Of a stretch of 64,000 nt of DNA, positions 53,142 through 62,481 are shown piece by piece. How positions within the stretch are numbered: position 1 is the first letter of the stretch; each line of letters starts with the position of its first letter. The notes under the pieces are model-generated. The model saw only the letters and a program-made list of their open reading frames with translations, did not search any database and was not told where the DNA came from. Position numbers and translations under genes: made by a program. The DNA lies in assembly GCF_000190535.1 (NCBI RefSeq), contig NC_015160.1:496001-560000 (forward strand), in the 5' to 3' direction. The stretch is from Odoribacter splanchnicus DSM 20712. GTDB taxonomy: Bacteria > Bacteroidota > Bacteroidia > Bacteroidales > Marinifilaceae.

Positions 53142-53960
53142 TTGCGAAGTAAAATCAGCACAGAGGTGAAAAAAAATAGCATACTGTTTTTTCTATTTAT
53201 ATGGATCGGTCTTCCCGTGTGGGCGCAGTATAAAACATTGAAGGATATTTCTTATGTACCTGTTTCCGATACGGATGCTTACCGGAAAGAACGTTGTAAA
53301 CTGGATTTGTATTATCCGGAGCAGCAGAAAGGTTTTGCCACGATCGTCTGGTTTCACGGGGGTGGATTGGAAGGTGGGGGAAAGGAAATTCCGCCTGTTT
53401 TTCAGGGACGGAAAATAGCTGTGGCGGGCGTGAATTACCGGTTAAGTCCCCGGGCTACCCATCCGGCTTATATCGACGATGCGGCAGCTGCTGTGGCTTG
53501 GGTGATGAAACATATCGGGGAATATGGGGGAGATCCCACCCGGGTATACGTGGCCGGGCATTCTGCCGGAGGATACCTCACCCTGATGGTGGGGTTGGAT
53601 AAAGCCTATCTGGCACGGTACGGGGAAGATGCCGATCGTTTGGCCGGACTTTTCCCGGTAAGTGGTCAGACGAATACTCATTTTACGATTCGGAAGGAAC
53701 GGAATATCCCGTTCGATATTCCTGTTGTCGATTGCTATGCACCGCTTAATCGGGCACGTAAGGGGATACCTCCTTTGGTGATGATAACCGGAGACCGGCA
53801 GTTGGAAATGACAGCCCGTTACGAAGAAAATTTGCACCTTGAAGTTATACTGAAAGCTTTGGGGAACGACAAAGTCACCCTTTATGAATTGCAGGGATTC
53901 GATCATGGATCGGTATATACTCCTGCCTGTCATTTGATTTTGAATCAGATCAAACCCTGA
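53142..53960 (+). CDS. Secreted alpha/beta hydrolase (carboxylesterase/lipase type)
   Basis: The product is about 272 residues from a TTG at 53142, or 264 from a GTG at 53166; neither is certain. A signal peptide is seen (ILFFLFIWIGLPVWAQ). The fold shows the oxyanion HGGGLEGGG (about 70-78), catalytic Ser in VAGHSAGGYL (about 137-146), Asp in TGDRQL, and His near DHGSV (about 255-260). It resembles small Bacteroidetes esterases. It overlaps the convergent glycerate kinase gene at the 3' end by 11 bp. Confidence 0.85.
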   Translation: MRSKISTEVKKNSILFFLFIWIGLPVWAQYKTLKDISYVPVSDTDAYRKERCKLDLYYPEQQKGFATIVWFHGGGLEGGGKEIPPVFQGRKIAVAGVNYRLSPRATHPAYIDDAAAAVAWVMKHIGEYGGDPTRVYVAGHSAGGYLTLMVGLDKAYLARYGEDADRLAGLFPVSGQTNTHFTIRKERNIPFDIPVVDCYAPLNRARKGIPPLVMITGDRQLEMTARYEENLHLEVILKALGNDKVTLYELQGFDHGSVYTPACHLILNQIKP

Positions 53961-55092
53961 AAGCTTGTAATAGCTTGCAAATCTGAGTGATCAGCCGTTG
54001 CAGGTGGGTAGCGGCAAATTCGGGATGCATGGATTTTTCCAGAGTCACCGGACCCGGGGCGATGGAAAATATGCCACTGAATCCTGCGGTATACAAGGAA
54101 GGGGTATCTGCAATATGGCCGGCTACCAGAAGGACCGGAATGTTTTGTTTACGGGCTTCCCGAAGTATGCCGTAAGCCACTTTTCCCATAGTCGTTTGTG
54201 CATCGGCACTTCCTTCTCCGGTGATGATGAGATCGGCATTTTGGATTCGCTTACCGAACTGAAGATGGGTTAGGATCAAGTCAATCCCGGACATTAACCG
54301 GGCATTCGTAAAAGCCAGAAAAGCTCCTCCGACTCCTCCGGCTGCTCCGGAGCCGGGAATCCGGCCGATGTCTTTTCCGGTAGTTTGGGCGATAACGGCA
54401 GCTATAGCTTGCATGCCTGCTTCCAGATGCTCTGTCATTTCGGGGGTTGCTCCTTTCTGTCCGGCGAATATCCGGGTAGCCCCACGGGGACCGTAAAAAG
54501 GATTATCGACATCGCAGGCGATGGTGAAACTGGCTTCGGACAGAGCCGGATGAACCGCCGTGGTGTCGATAGCAGCGACTCGCGATAATATTTGTCCTCC
54601 GCTTCCTAAAAGCTTATTGTCGTGATCGAAAAAGCGGAATCCTAAAGCTTGTAACATGCCTAAACCGGCATCGTTCGTGGCACTTCCGCCTATTCCGATA
54701 ATAAAGTGCCGGCATCCTTTGTTCAGGGCTTCTGCAATGATTTCTCCCAGACCATAGGAGGTCGTGAGCATGGGATTCCGCCGGGAGGGAGGTAACAGTG
54801 GCAGGCCGCTGATCCTTGCCATTTCCACCAATGCCGTGCGGCCGTCTTCCGAGATACCGAATTGCGTAGTTATTTTTTGCATAAGTGGGTTATGGGCGAC
54901 AAGCGGAACGGTATGGCCGTGGAAAGCATCCGTCAGGATTTCCAGTATGCCTTCACCCCCGTCGGCTACCGGAAAATGCAGTACTTCACACTGCGGAAAG
55001 ATTGTTTTGATACCTTGTTCTGCTGCCTCGTCGGCTTCACGGGAACTTAAACTTCCCTTGAAAGAATCTATTGCTACAACGATTTTATTCAT
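53950..55092 (-). CDS. Glycerate kinase (GarK/GlxK type)
   Basis: The 380-residue enzyme has KGSLSSREA (residues 12-20), VADGGEG (near 43-49), and the GarK-type IGIGGSATNDAGLGMLQALG near 131-150. It phosphorylates D-glycerate using ATP. The length matches the two-domain glycerate kinase family. It reads leftward and overlaps the esterase gene by 11 bp at the 3' end. A TATATTTG box precedes it. Confidence 0.92.
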   Translation of the reverse strand: MNKIVVAIDSFKGSLSSREADEAAEQGIKTIFPQCEVLHFPVADGGEGILEILTDAFHGHTVPLVAHNPLMQKITTQFGISEDGRTALVEMARISGLPLLPPSRRNPMLTTSYGLGEIIAEALNKGCRHFIIGIGGSATNDAGLGMLQALGFRFFDHDNKLLGSGGQILSRVAAIDTTAVHPALSEASFTIACDVDNPFYGPRGATRIFAGQKGATPEMTEHLEAGMQAIAAVIAQTTGKDIGRIPGSGAAGGVGGAFLAFTNARLMSGIDLILTHLQFGKRIQNADLIITGEGSADAQTTMGKVAYGILREARKQNIPVLLVAGHIADTPSLYTAGFSGIFSIAPGPVTLEKSMHPEFAATHLQRLITQICKLLQAFRV

Positions 55093-55124
55093 GTTTGTGA
55101 CGGATTAAATTCCCATATGTCCGG

Positions 55125-55132
55125 CAAATATA
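55125..55132 (-). promoter_or_regulatory. Putative -7 promoter box (TATATTTG) of the glycerate kinase gene
   Basis: The minus strand reads TATATTTG, matching TAnnTTTG, 33 bases upstream of the ATG at 55092. Confidence 0.5.
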
Positions 55133-55179
55133 AGAAAAGTATTATTTGGGCCGTTATATACATATTAGGACTTATAAAA

Positions 55180-55348
55180 GTAGGTTTATTTCGTTAGTAA
55201 TCCGTCTTCGGTGATCGTGTTTGGGGACCCGGTCGCTTCTGTCGGTCGTCTACCTTTTTCTATCACTGACCGGCGGACCGTTCCGGGCGAACCGGTCTGA
55301 CGGCACAAAACCCGGAATCGGAATAGAATGAAAAAAAATTGAACCTAC
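55180..55348. repeat. Structured intergenic repeat, copy C (169 bp, internally deleted)
   Basis: This is the short form of the family: the left end gtaggtttatt and left module (tccgtcttcggtgatcgtgt, cggtcgcttctgtcggtcg) run to cactgaccggcgg, then jump straight to the right module gaaccggtctgacgg and ggaatcggaatag. The central 200-400 bases of copies A and B are missing. Ends gtaggtt and aacctac are perfect 7-base inverted repeats. It lies between the divergent glycerate kinase and 55451 genes. Confidence 0.85.
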
Positions 55349-55430
55349 ATTTTAGGATACACAGGAAGCTACCGATCATTTATCTGTTGATTTTCTTTCG
55401 GAAACATTTTTAACTTCTTGTATTTTCCCT

Positions 55431-55438
55431 TATATTTG
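55431..55438 (+). promoter_or_regulatory. Putative -7 promoter box (TATATTTG) of the small secreted protein gene
   Basis: TATATTTG matches TAnnTTTG and lies only 13 bases before the ATG at 55451, implying a very short leader. It argues against the in-frame ATG at 55418. Confidence 0.5.
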
Positions 55439-55450
55439 TCACTTGTGGAA

Positions 55451-55768
55451 ATGAACAGATATTTGATCGCTGCATTGTATGTTATGGCCGGTTGTGCCGT
55501 AACGATTCCTTTAAAGGCTCAGGGTTGTGGAGAGTCTTTGAGAGGGGAAAGGTGTAGATTGATCATAACCAATACGGTAAAGGTCGTATCTGTTTATTTG
55601 GAAGAAGAAGAAGAGGAACAGGTTTTTTGTTCCGGTTTGCCTCCGGATTATTTTCAAATCCCCGTCGTCGAGGCGCTTGCCGATGATTTTACTTTCGATA
55701 AAACGGTCCGTGTCAATATCGGATCCTTATGTCGTATTGCCCATAAGATCAGGGCTCCTGAGGTTTAA
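55451..55768 (+). CDS. Small secreted hypothetical protein
   Basis: From ATG 55451 the product is about 105 residues with a signal peptide (MNRYLIAALYVMAGCAVTIP, cleavage likely after LKAQ). The remainder has a Cys pair (GCGESLRGERC), a Glu-rich patch (EEEEEEQ) and a second Cys near the C-terminus (GSLCRI). I do not recognise a family. The start is chosen from the promoter box. The small size leaves a real chance of misassignment. Confidence 0.6.
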   Translation: MNRYLIAALYVMAGCAVTIPLKAQGCGESLRGERCRLIITNTVKVVSVYLEEEEEEQVFCSGLPPDYFQIPVVEALADDFTFDKTVRVNIGSLCRIAHKIRAPEV

Positions 55769-55900
55769 TCTGCAAATTATAATTAAGATTTACGAGGGTA
55801 GTCTATCTCGGATAGACGGTAGGAAATTTAATTTTCTGAAAGATTGACGAAGTGTCGTCGATTAAAATTTTACTGTTAATAATTTACAATTTATAATTAA

Positions 55901-58900
55901 ATGGGTTTTAATGATATTTTAAAAAGCCTGTTCGGAAATAAATCCGACCGGGATATGAAAGAACTGATGCCGATTGTGGCCAAGGTGAATGCAGAGTGGG
56001 AGAAGCTGAAAAGTATCAGTGCCGATGAATTACGTGCAGTTGCTGAAGATATGAAAAAGGAAGTACGTGAATATATCGGAGAAGAAGAGAATGAGATTGC
56101 AGCACTCAAACGGAAAGTGGAAGAGGAAAGGCCTGCGATCGAAGAACGGGAGGAAATTTACGATCGTATAGATAAGCTGGAAGAACAGATCGACAAAAAG
56201 GTAGAAGAAGTTTTGACCGGATTGATGCCTAAAGCCTTTGCTGTGATGAAGGAAACCGCCCGTCGTTTTAAAGAGAATACTGAAATTGAAGTGACGGCGA
56301 CCCAATTCGACCGGGATTTGGCAGTTACCCACGATTTTGTCGAGATAGAAGGTGACAAAGCCATTTATTTCAATTCCTGGCTTGCCGGAGGAAATGAAGT
56401 GACCTGGGATATGGTGCATTATGACGTGCAGCTGATCGGTGGTGCTGTTTTGCATCAGGGAAAAATTGCAGAGATGGCTACCGGTGAAGGAAAGACCTTG
56501 GTGGCTACTCTTCCGGTGTTTCTGAATGCTTTGAGCGGACGTGGTGTACATATGGTGACGGTAAACGATTACCTGGCTAAACGTGACTCGGAGTGGATGG
56601 GACCGCTTTATATGTTCCATGGGCTTTCTGTCGATTGTATCGATAAGCATCAACCCAATTCTCCCCAGCGTCGGCAGGCTTATATGGCCGATATTACTTT
56701 CGGTACGAACAACGAATTCGGTTTCGATTATCTGCGTGATAATATGGCTATCAATCCGGAGGATTTGGTACAGCGTAAGCACAATTTTGCAATTGTCGAC
56801 GAGGTCGATTCCGTATTGATCGACGATGCCCGTACGCCGTTGATTATTTCCGGCCCCGTACCCAAAGGAGACGATCAGATGTTCGATGAATACAAGCCCC
56901 GGGTGGAGCGCCTCGTGAAAATGCAACAGGAATTTGTGATGCAGACTTTTAAGGAAGCGAAAGAGCTGTTGGCCAGCGATGATTCTAAAAAGAGAAAAGA
57001 AGGGGGGATATTGTTACTGAGGGCACATAAAGGATTGCCCAAATACAAACCTTTGATCAAGTTTTTGAGTGAAGAAGGCAATAAAGCGATCCTGATCAAG
57101 ACGGAAAACGAATACATGCAGGAAAATAACCGGAGAATGCCGGAGATTACCGATCCTTTGTATTTTGTGATCGATGAAAAACTGAATTCGATCGACCTGA
57201 CCGATAAGGGACATGATACCATTACTGCTGCAGGTGAAGATCCGAAATTCTTTATCCTCCCGGATATCGGCTCGGAGATTGCAGAGATCGAACGGGACAC
57301 GAAGGATGATAAAGAAAAATTGGCGAAGAAGGATGAACTGATCCAGAATTATGCGATGAAATCCGAACGGGTACATACTGTCAATCAGTTGTTGAAAGCC
57401 TATACCTTGTTCGAGAAGGATGTAGAATATGTAGTACTCGATAATAAAGTGAAGATCGTGGATGAGCAGACCGGGCGTATCATGGAAGGACGCCGCTATT
57501 CGGACGGTTTGCATCAGGCTATCGAAGCGAAAGAAAATGTAAAAGTCGAAGCTGCCACTCAGACTTTTGCAACGATTACTTTACAGAACTACTTCCGTAT
57601 GTATCACAAGTTAGCCGGTATGACAGGTACGGCAGAGACGGAAGCCGGTGAGTTCTGGGATATTTATAAACTGGATGTGGTGGTCATTCCGACCAACCGT
57701 CCGGTGATCCGTATCGATGCCAATGATTTTGTGTTTAAAACGAAACGCGAGAAATACAATGCGGTTATCGATGAAATTGTCCGTTTGGTAGATTTAGGCC
57801 GGCCGGTTTTGGTGGGAACGACTTCTGTCGAGGTGTCCGAATTGCTGAGCCGTATGTTGAAACTGCGTGGTATCAAACACAATGTATTGAATGCGAAATT
57901 ACATCAACGGGAAGCCGAGATCGTTGCCGAAGCCGGTAAATCGAAGACGGTGACTATCGCTACCAATATGGCAGGACGTGGTACGGACATCAAATTGAGC
58001 CCTGAGGTACGTGAGGCCGGAGGTTTGGCTATTATCGGTACCGAACGGCATGATTCCCGTCGTGTCGACCGTCAGTTACGTGGACGTGCCGGACGTCAGG
58101 GAGACCCGGGGTCTTCCCAGTTCTTCGTATCGCTCGAGGACGACCTGATGCGTTTGTTCAGCTCGGAACGTATAATCCGGGTGATGGACCGTTTGGGACA
58201 TCAGGAAGGGGATGTGATTCAGCATTCTATGATTACCAAGTCTATCGAACGTGCACAGAAGAAGGTGGAAGAAAATAACTTCGGTATTCGTAAGCGTTTG
58301 CTGGAATATGACGATGTGATGAATTCCCAGCGTACAGTGATTTACAAACAACGTCGTCAGGCTTTGTTAGGAGAACGTATCGGTGTGGCTGTAGCAAATA
58401 ATACTTACGATGTTTGTGAGGCAATCGTTATGGAATACCAGCCGGTGAACGATCCGGAAGGTTTCCGGATGGAAGTATTGAGGGTATTGTCCGTCGATTA
58501 TGAAGTGGATCCGGAGGAATTCCAGAAAGCCCGTCCCAATGAATTGGCCGAATCGTTGTATCGATATGTACGGGAGGCTTATCAGCGTAAAGTCGAACAT
58601 ATCGCTCAGCAAGCTTATCCGGTGATCAAGAATGTATTCGAAACACGGGGAGATGTCTTTAAGAATATTGTCGTTCCTTTTACCGACGGTCAACGGATGT
58701 ACAGCGTGGTGACCAACCTGGAGAAGGCCTATCGTACGAATGGTGAAGATTTGATGCGTTCTTTCGAGAAATCGGTCATTCTGGCTCATATCGATGAGGC
58801 CTGGAAAGAACATCTCCGCGAAATGGACGATCTGAAACAATCGGTTCAGAATGCTGCTTATGAACAGAAAGATCCTTTGTTGATTTATAAATTCGAGTCT

Positions 58901-59188
58901 TATAATTTGTTTAAGACTATGGTGGAAAAGATCAATAAAGGGATGGTGTCTACACTGATGAAAGGGCAGATTCCGATGCAAGAACCCGAGCATGTGCGTG
59001 AAGCTGAGGAAAAACGGACCGATTTGAGTAAACTGCGGGAAAGTCGTTCGGAGGCTCAGGCTGCTGCCGCCAACCGTGAACAGGTGCGGCACGAACCGGT
59101 GAAAGTAGGACCGAAAGTGGGGAGGAATGATCCTTGTCCATGTGGTAGCGGACTGAAGTATAAGAACTGCCACGGGAAAAATGAATAA
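55901..59188 (+). CDS. secA: Preprotein translocase ATPase SecA
   Basis: The 1095-residue protein has nucleotide-binding motifs [13 protein letters not shown] (about 189-201) and [16 protein letters not shown] (about 297-312), the second helicase-like [12 protein letters not shown] and [18 protein letters not shown]. The C-terminal zinc motif [18 protein letters not shown] binds SecB or ribosomes. It is longer than E. coli SecA, with an internal insertion (about residues 330-470) common in Bacteroidetes. It drives export of unfolded proteins across SecYEG. A word-repeat linker separates it from lgt. Confidence 0.98.
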   Translation: MGFNDILKSLFGNKSDRDMKELMPIVAKVNAEWEKLKSISADELRAVAEDMKKEVREYIGEEENEIAALKRKVEEERPAIEEREEIYDRIDKLEEQIDKKVEEVLTGLMPKAFAVMKETARRFKENTEIEVTATQFDRDLAVTHDFVEIEGDKAIYFNSWLAGGNEVTWDMVHYDVQLIGGAVLHQGKIAEMATGEGKTLVATLPVFLNALSGRGVHMVTVNDYLAKRDSEWMGPLYMFHGLSVDCIDKHQPNSPQRRQAYMADITFGTNNEFGFDYLRDNMAINPEDLVQRKHNFAIVDEVDSVLIDDARTPLIISGPVPKGDDQMFDEYKPRVERLVKMQQEFVMQTFKEAKELLASDDSKKRKEGGILLLRAHKGLPKYKPLIKFLSEEGNKAILIKTENEYMQENNRRMPEITDPLYFVIDEKLNSIDLTDKGHDTITAAGEDPKFFILPDIGSEIAEIERDTKDDKEKLAKKDELIQNYAMKSERVHTVNQLLKAYTLFEKDVEYVVLDNKVKIVDEQTGRIMEGRRYSDGLHQAIEAKENVKVEAATQTFATITLQNYFRMYHKLAGMTGTAETEAGEFWDIYKLDVVVIPTNRPVIRIDANDFVFKTKREKYNAVIDEIVRLVDLGRPVLVGTTSVEVSELLSRMLKLRGIKHNVLNAKLHQREAEIVAEAGKSKTVTIATNMAGRGTDIKLSPEVREAGGLAIIGTERHDSRRVDRQLRGRAGRQGDPGSSQFFVSLEDDLMRLFSSERIIRVMDRLGHQEGDVIQHSMITKSIERAQKKVEENNFGIRKRLLEYDDVMNSQRTVIYKQRRQALLGERIGVAVANNTYDVCEAIVMEYQPVNDPEGFRMEVLRVLSVDYEVDPEEFQKARPNELAESLYRYVREAYQRKVEHIAQQAYPVIKNVFETRGDVFKNIVVPFTDGQRMYSVVTNLEKAYRTNGEDLMRSFEKSVILAHIDEAWKEHLREMDDLKQSVQNAAYEQKDPLLIYKFESYNLFKTMVEKINKGMVSTLMKGQIPMQEPEHVREAEEKRTDLSKLRESRSEAQAAAANREQVRHEPVKVGPKVGRNDPCPCGSGLKYKNCHGKNE

Positions 59189-59277
59189 ACTGATTTTTGA
59201 TTTAGGATTTACGATTTCAGATTTCAATGGTAAGTCTGAATCGTAAATCAAAAATCATAAATCGAAAATCATAATGT
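59189..59277. repeat. Inverted word-repeat linker between secA and lgt
   Basis: The linker is made of gatttxgattt/ggatttacgatttcagattt words followed by their complements (tctgaatcgtaaatcaaaaatcataaatcg). gatttacgatttcaga can pair with tctgaatcgtaaatc over about 15 bases with one bulge, forming a large hairpin. Similar words occur at 28339-28433 and 11620-11645. No gene is seen. Confidence 0.6.
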
Positions 59278-60141
59278 ATGTTGTCTTTATTTATTAATTG
59301 GGATATTAGTCCCGAGATCTTCAATTTGGGGGGTATTTCCATTCGTTATTACGGGTTGCTGTTCGCTGTGGCCTTTATTTTAGGTTATAAGGTTGAAGAG
59401 AAAATGTTCAAGTCCGAAGGATTGCCTATGGCCTGGTTGGATAAATTGTGGTTGTATGTAGCGATCGCGACGATAGTCGGTGCCCGTTTGGGACATTGTA
59501 TCTTTTACGACTGGGCTTATTATAGCCAGCATCCGCTGGAGATGATCCTGCCTGTACGGTTTTCGCCCGAATTTAAGTTTACCGGTTATCAGGGATTGGC
59601 CAGTCATGGCGCTGCAATAGGTATTATAGCCGGATTGTGGTATTATTCACGGAAAGTCAGCAAAAAATCTATATTCTGGATTTTAGACCGGGCTGTGATT
59701 CCGATTGCTTTAGCCGGCTTTTTTATCCGGACAGGAAATTTGATGAACTCTGAAATTGTGGGATTACCGACCAATATGCCTTGGGGATTCCGCTTCATGA
59801 ATAGTGATTTACCGAATCCGGAATTGCCGCGCCATCCGGCTCAATTGTATGAAGCAATTTGTTACCTGTTTAGTTTTTTTGTTTTGATGTATCTTTATTG
59901 GCGAACGAACGTTAAGAAGAAAATGGGATTTATCTTCGGCGCTTTTTTGATCCTGATCTTCTCTGCCCGCTTTATTATCGAGTTCGTCAAGGAAGTACAG
60001 GAACCCTGGGAAGCTGGAATGGCCTTGAATATGGGACAGATTTTGAGTATTCCTTTTATTCTGGCGGGGATTTTTATGCTTTGGTATAGTAAGAAGTTGC
60101 CGGATGAAGGGGAGAAGAAAGGAAAAAAAGGGAAAGGCTAA
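59278..60141 (+). CDS. lgt: Prolipoprotein diacylglyceryl transferase
   Basis: The 287-residue membrane enzyme shows the Lgt motifs YYGLLFAVAFILGY (residues about 23-36), VGARLGHCIFYDW (about 65-77), SHGAAIGIIAG (near 108), RTGNLMNSEIVG (about 150-161, essential Arg and Asn/Glu) and HPAQLYEA near 187. It adds the diacylglyceryl group to lipobox cysteines, needed by the many lipoproteins of this window. About seven membrane helices are apparent. Confidence 0.97.
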   Translation: MLSLFINWDISPEIFNLGGISIRYYGLLFAVAFILGYKVEEKMFKSEGLPMAWLDKLWLYVAIATIVGARLGHCIFYDWAYYSQHPLEMILPVRFSPEFKFTGYQGLASHGAAIGIIAGLWYYSRKVSKKSIFWILDRAVIPIALAGFFIRTGNLMNSEIVGLPTNMPWGFRFMNSDLPNPELPRHPAQLYEAICYLFSFFVLMYLYWRTNVKKKMGFIFGAFLILIFSARFIIEFVKEVQEPWEAGMALNMGQILSIPFILAGIFMLWYSKKLPDEGEKKGKKGKG

Positions 60142-60192
60142 AGGCTGTAAGCTATAAACTAGAGGTAAAAAGAATAGAGGTTAGAGGTGGAA
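60139..60192. repeat. Quasi-repetitive word linker between lgt and guanine deaminase
   Basis: aaggctaaaggctgtaagctataaactagaggt and the following gaatagaggttagagg are near-repeats of the same words seen inverted at 6027-6071. No promoter box or gene is seen. Confidence 0.45.
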
Positions 60193-60233
60193 GAGAGAGG
60201 GGACGGGAAATATGAAATTTTAGTTGAGAGGTT

Positions 60234-60704
60234 ATGTACGAAGAGAAGTTTATGAGAGAAGCTATTCGTTTGGCTGTAGAGAATGTGAAACAGGGGACCG
60301 GGGGGCCGTTCGGCGCTGTTGTTGTCAAGGAGGGAAAAATTATCGCAGCTTGTGCCAATACGGTTACTCCGGATTGTGACCCGACAGCACATGCCGAAGT
60401 GAATGCGATTCGCGAGGCTTGTCGTAAGTTAGATACTTTTCAACTCGGGGGATGTGAGATATATGCCAGTTGTGAGCCTTGTCCTATGTGCCTTGGTGCT
60501 ATTTATTGGGCAAGACCTTCCCGGGTATATTATGCCTCTACAAAAGAAGATGCAGCACTTGCCGGATTCGATGATTCCCTGATCTATAAAGAGATTGCCC
60601 TCCCCGAGGCCGATCGGAGTATTCCCTTTTTGAATGAGAAAGAGGATACGGCTGGAGAAGAATTCAGCTTGTGGAAAGAAAACAAAGACAAGACTGTTTA
60701 TTAA
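60234..60704 (+). CDS. guaD: Guanine deaminase, GuaD-like
   Basis: The 156-residue deaminase has the zinc motif HAEVNAIREAC (His/Glu near 53-55) and SCEPCPMCLGAIYWA (near 82-96). The length and the C-terminal domain ending with xxLWKENKDKTVY match the GuaD of Bacillus rather than TadA, though a tRNA-specific or other purine deaminase cannot be excluded. It would convert guanine to xanthine. A strong terminator follows. Confidence 0.85.
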   Translation: MYEEKFMREAIRLAVENVKQGTGGPFGAVVVKEGKIIAACANTVTPDCDPTAHAEVNAIREACRKLDTFQLGGCEIYASCEPCPMCLGAIYWARPSRVYYASTKEDAALAGFDDSLIYKEIALPEADRSIPFLNEKEDTAGEEFSLWKENKDKTVY

Positions 60705-60730
60705 GTTCGTTTCTTCAAAATAGAATGCAA

Positions 60731-60773
60731 AATGTCGGAAAAATCAACCTTTTAGGGGGATTTTTCCGACATT
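60731..60773. terminator. Strong bidirectional hairpin after guaD
   Basis: aatgtcggaaaaatc (60731-60745) and gatttttccgacatt (60759-60773) form a perfect 15-base stem with a 13-base loop, followed by ttgattttt. On the minus strand it is preceded by an A/T-rich tract, so it could work both ways. Confidence 0.85.
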
Positions 60774-61040
60774 TTGATTTTTCCAATAATTCCTGTCCTC
60801 TTTTCTAAGACTTTTTCTATTTTTTATTCTTTTATTTAATCTATTTGAAAATCTTCGATAGCCCATTCGCTCCCCGGACTTTCCATTAATAATCCTGTCA
60901 ATTTCCGTTTTTTTACAGATGAGGTAAATTTTTTTCAAAAAAAATGAAATTTCTGTCATACCAAATCCTGCTTCATGCATTTTATCATTGAATGAACCGA
61001 AAAAACGTTCGATTAAATTAGTTGAAAGTTCATAAAGTTT
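60744..61040 (-). pseudogene. Possible coding remnant between guaD and FecR
   Basis: Leftward, a stop-free segment of about 95 codons begins after a TAG near 61044 (LFKLYELSTNLIERFF, then MHEAGFGMTEISFFLKKIYL). It ends inside the terminator. An ATG is present only at MHEAG. The residue composition looks protein-like, but no family is recognised and no ribosome site was seen. It overlaps no known gene. Confidence 0.2.
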
Positions 61041-61065
61041 AAAAAGCTATTGGATCCTGCGGGCA

Positions 61066-61290
61066 CTTAGTTAATTGACAATTGTCGCGTGACAATTGAC
61101 CACATATTTTCCAATCTGTGGTTTCTTCTTTATTTGTTTGATAATCAATGATTTTTTTCTTCATCCTATTTCTCATTTTTCTTTTCTTAATATTTTCTAA
61201 TGGAAGCGAAGCTTCCAGGTAATTGTCAATTGTCATTGGTCAGCTGGCAATTATTCTTTTTGCGGATTCCCGCAAAAAGAATCGAACGTT
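61066..61290. promoter_or_regulatory. Hairpin-rich noncoding region upstream of FecR
   Basis: Several inverted repeats occur: TGACAATTGAC (61090-61100) with its complement GTCAATTGTCA (61225-61235), about 125 bases apart; GGAAGC-gaa-GCTTCC near 61202-61216; and attctttttgcgg (61253-61265) with ccgcaaaaagaat (61270-61282), a perfect 13-base stem. They could be attenuator or recombinase sites. No sigma gene lies in front of this FecR gene. Confidence 0.45.
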
Positions 61291-61297
61291 TTTTAAG

Positions 61298-62458
61298 ATG
61301 CAAAAAGATAAATTTGACCGACAGGTTACTCTTTTGAGAAAATATTATTCCGGGACATTGGAGAAAAGGGAAAAGCAGGAATTTCGGGAAATGTTGAACG
61401 ATCGGAATTTGGAAAATGTGTTTCGGCAGTTGAGTCAGGGAGATATTTTGGCTGAAAAGCTGGAGGAATATAAACAATACGATGCCCGGAAAGCTTTCGG
61501 CAAATTCAGCAGGCAACAAAAATCGCTTCGTCATAAAAAGAGGATTATCCGGATTCTTACTGCAGCAGCAGTGGTGGTTTTACTTTTAGGAATGAGTTGG
61601 TTACTGAATCTTGGATTACCGGAGGTAGAAGTTGTTCCACCGGCACAGCAGGAGACGATTCGCCCCGGGAGTTACAAAGCTATATTACGACTGACAAATG
61701 GCGAGACGGTGAATCTCGAGCGGGATTCCATGCAGGTACTGGAAAAAAATGGGACTCAGATTAGTTATGCAGAGGGAAAGATTACTTACCGATCTACGCC
61801 TCAAATACAGGAATTGGCTTATAATGAATTGATTGTGCCCACAGCCGGAGAGTGTTACATCACGTTGGAAGATCATACGAAAGTATGGATAAATGCAGAA
61901 TCGAAAATAAAGTATCCGGTGCAGTTCACTGCTGGGGAACGTAAAGTGTATTTGGAAGGAGAAGCCTATTTCGACGTGGCCGAAGACGGACGTCCTTTTC
62001 AGGTAATTACTTCTCAGGGAGAGGTGACCGTATTGGGGACGGCTTTCGGAATAAGTTCATACATGGATAAAGCAGAATATACCACCTTAGTGAGAGGCTG
62101 TGTACGTTATACTTCCCATACAAAGAAAAGCGTAATCTTATCGCCAGGTGAACAGGCTATCCTGGAAAGGTCCGGTGAATTAATCAGTCGTAAAGTCGAA
62201 GTTGAAGAATATGTAGGCTGGAAAGACGGGGTTTTTGTTTTCAGGGATAAGCCCCTGGAGGAAATTATGGAAACACTGTCCCGTTGGTACGGATCTGAAG
62301 TGGTTTTCCGGAATGAGGAAATGAAACAGCTGAAATATACCGGTAGTCTCGAACGGTATGATTCGATCAATACTTTCCTGCAAGTGTTGGAAAGACTCCA
62401 GGATATTCATTATGAAATAGATAATAATAAAATCCTGTTATCTCGAAAGTCTTCTTAA
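61298..62458 (+). CDS. FecR-family anti-sigma factor (no adjacent sigma gene)
   Basis: From ATG 61298 (MQKDKFDRQVTLLRKYY) the protein is 386 residues; the earlier in-frame ATG at 61223 adds residues from the hairpin region and is less likely. It has a cytoplasmic helical segment, one membrane helix (about 92-110, IRILTAAAVVVLLLGMSWLL) and the periplasmic FecR domain: PTAGECYITLEDHTKVWINA, VYLEGEAYFDVAEDG, VLGTAFGISSYMD. The SusC gene follows 24 bp later. The sigma factor it would control is not in the preceding 590 bp, unlike at 436/1 and 34566/35187. Confidence 0.92.
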   Translation: MQKDKFDRQVTLLRKYYSGTLEKREKQEFREMLNDRNLENVFRQLSQGDILAEKLEEYKQYDARKAFGKFSRQQKSLRHKKRIIRILTAAAVVVLLLGMSWLLNLGLPEVEVVPPAQQETIRPGSYKAILRLTNGETVNLERDSMQVLEKNGTQISYAEGKITYRSTPQIQELAYNELIVPTAGECYITLEDHTKVWINAESKIKYPVQFTAGERKVYLEGEAYFDVAEDGRPFQVITSQGEVTVLGTAFGISSYMDKAEYTTLVRGCVRYTSHTKKSVILSPGEQAILERSGELISRKVEVEEYVGWKDGVFVFRDKPLEEIMETLSRWYGSEVVFRNEEMKQLKYTGSLERYDSINTFLQVLERLQDIHYEIDNNKILLSRKSS

Positions 62459-62481
62459 TTACTTAACTAAATTACAATGGT

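Noticed and set aside
56030..56926. 298-residue and other long minus-strand frames within secA
   Set aside because: secA is unmistakable on the plus strand over the same bases; the antisense frames show high His/Phe content typical of mirror frames.
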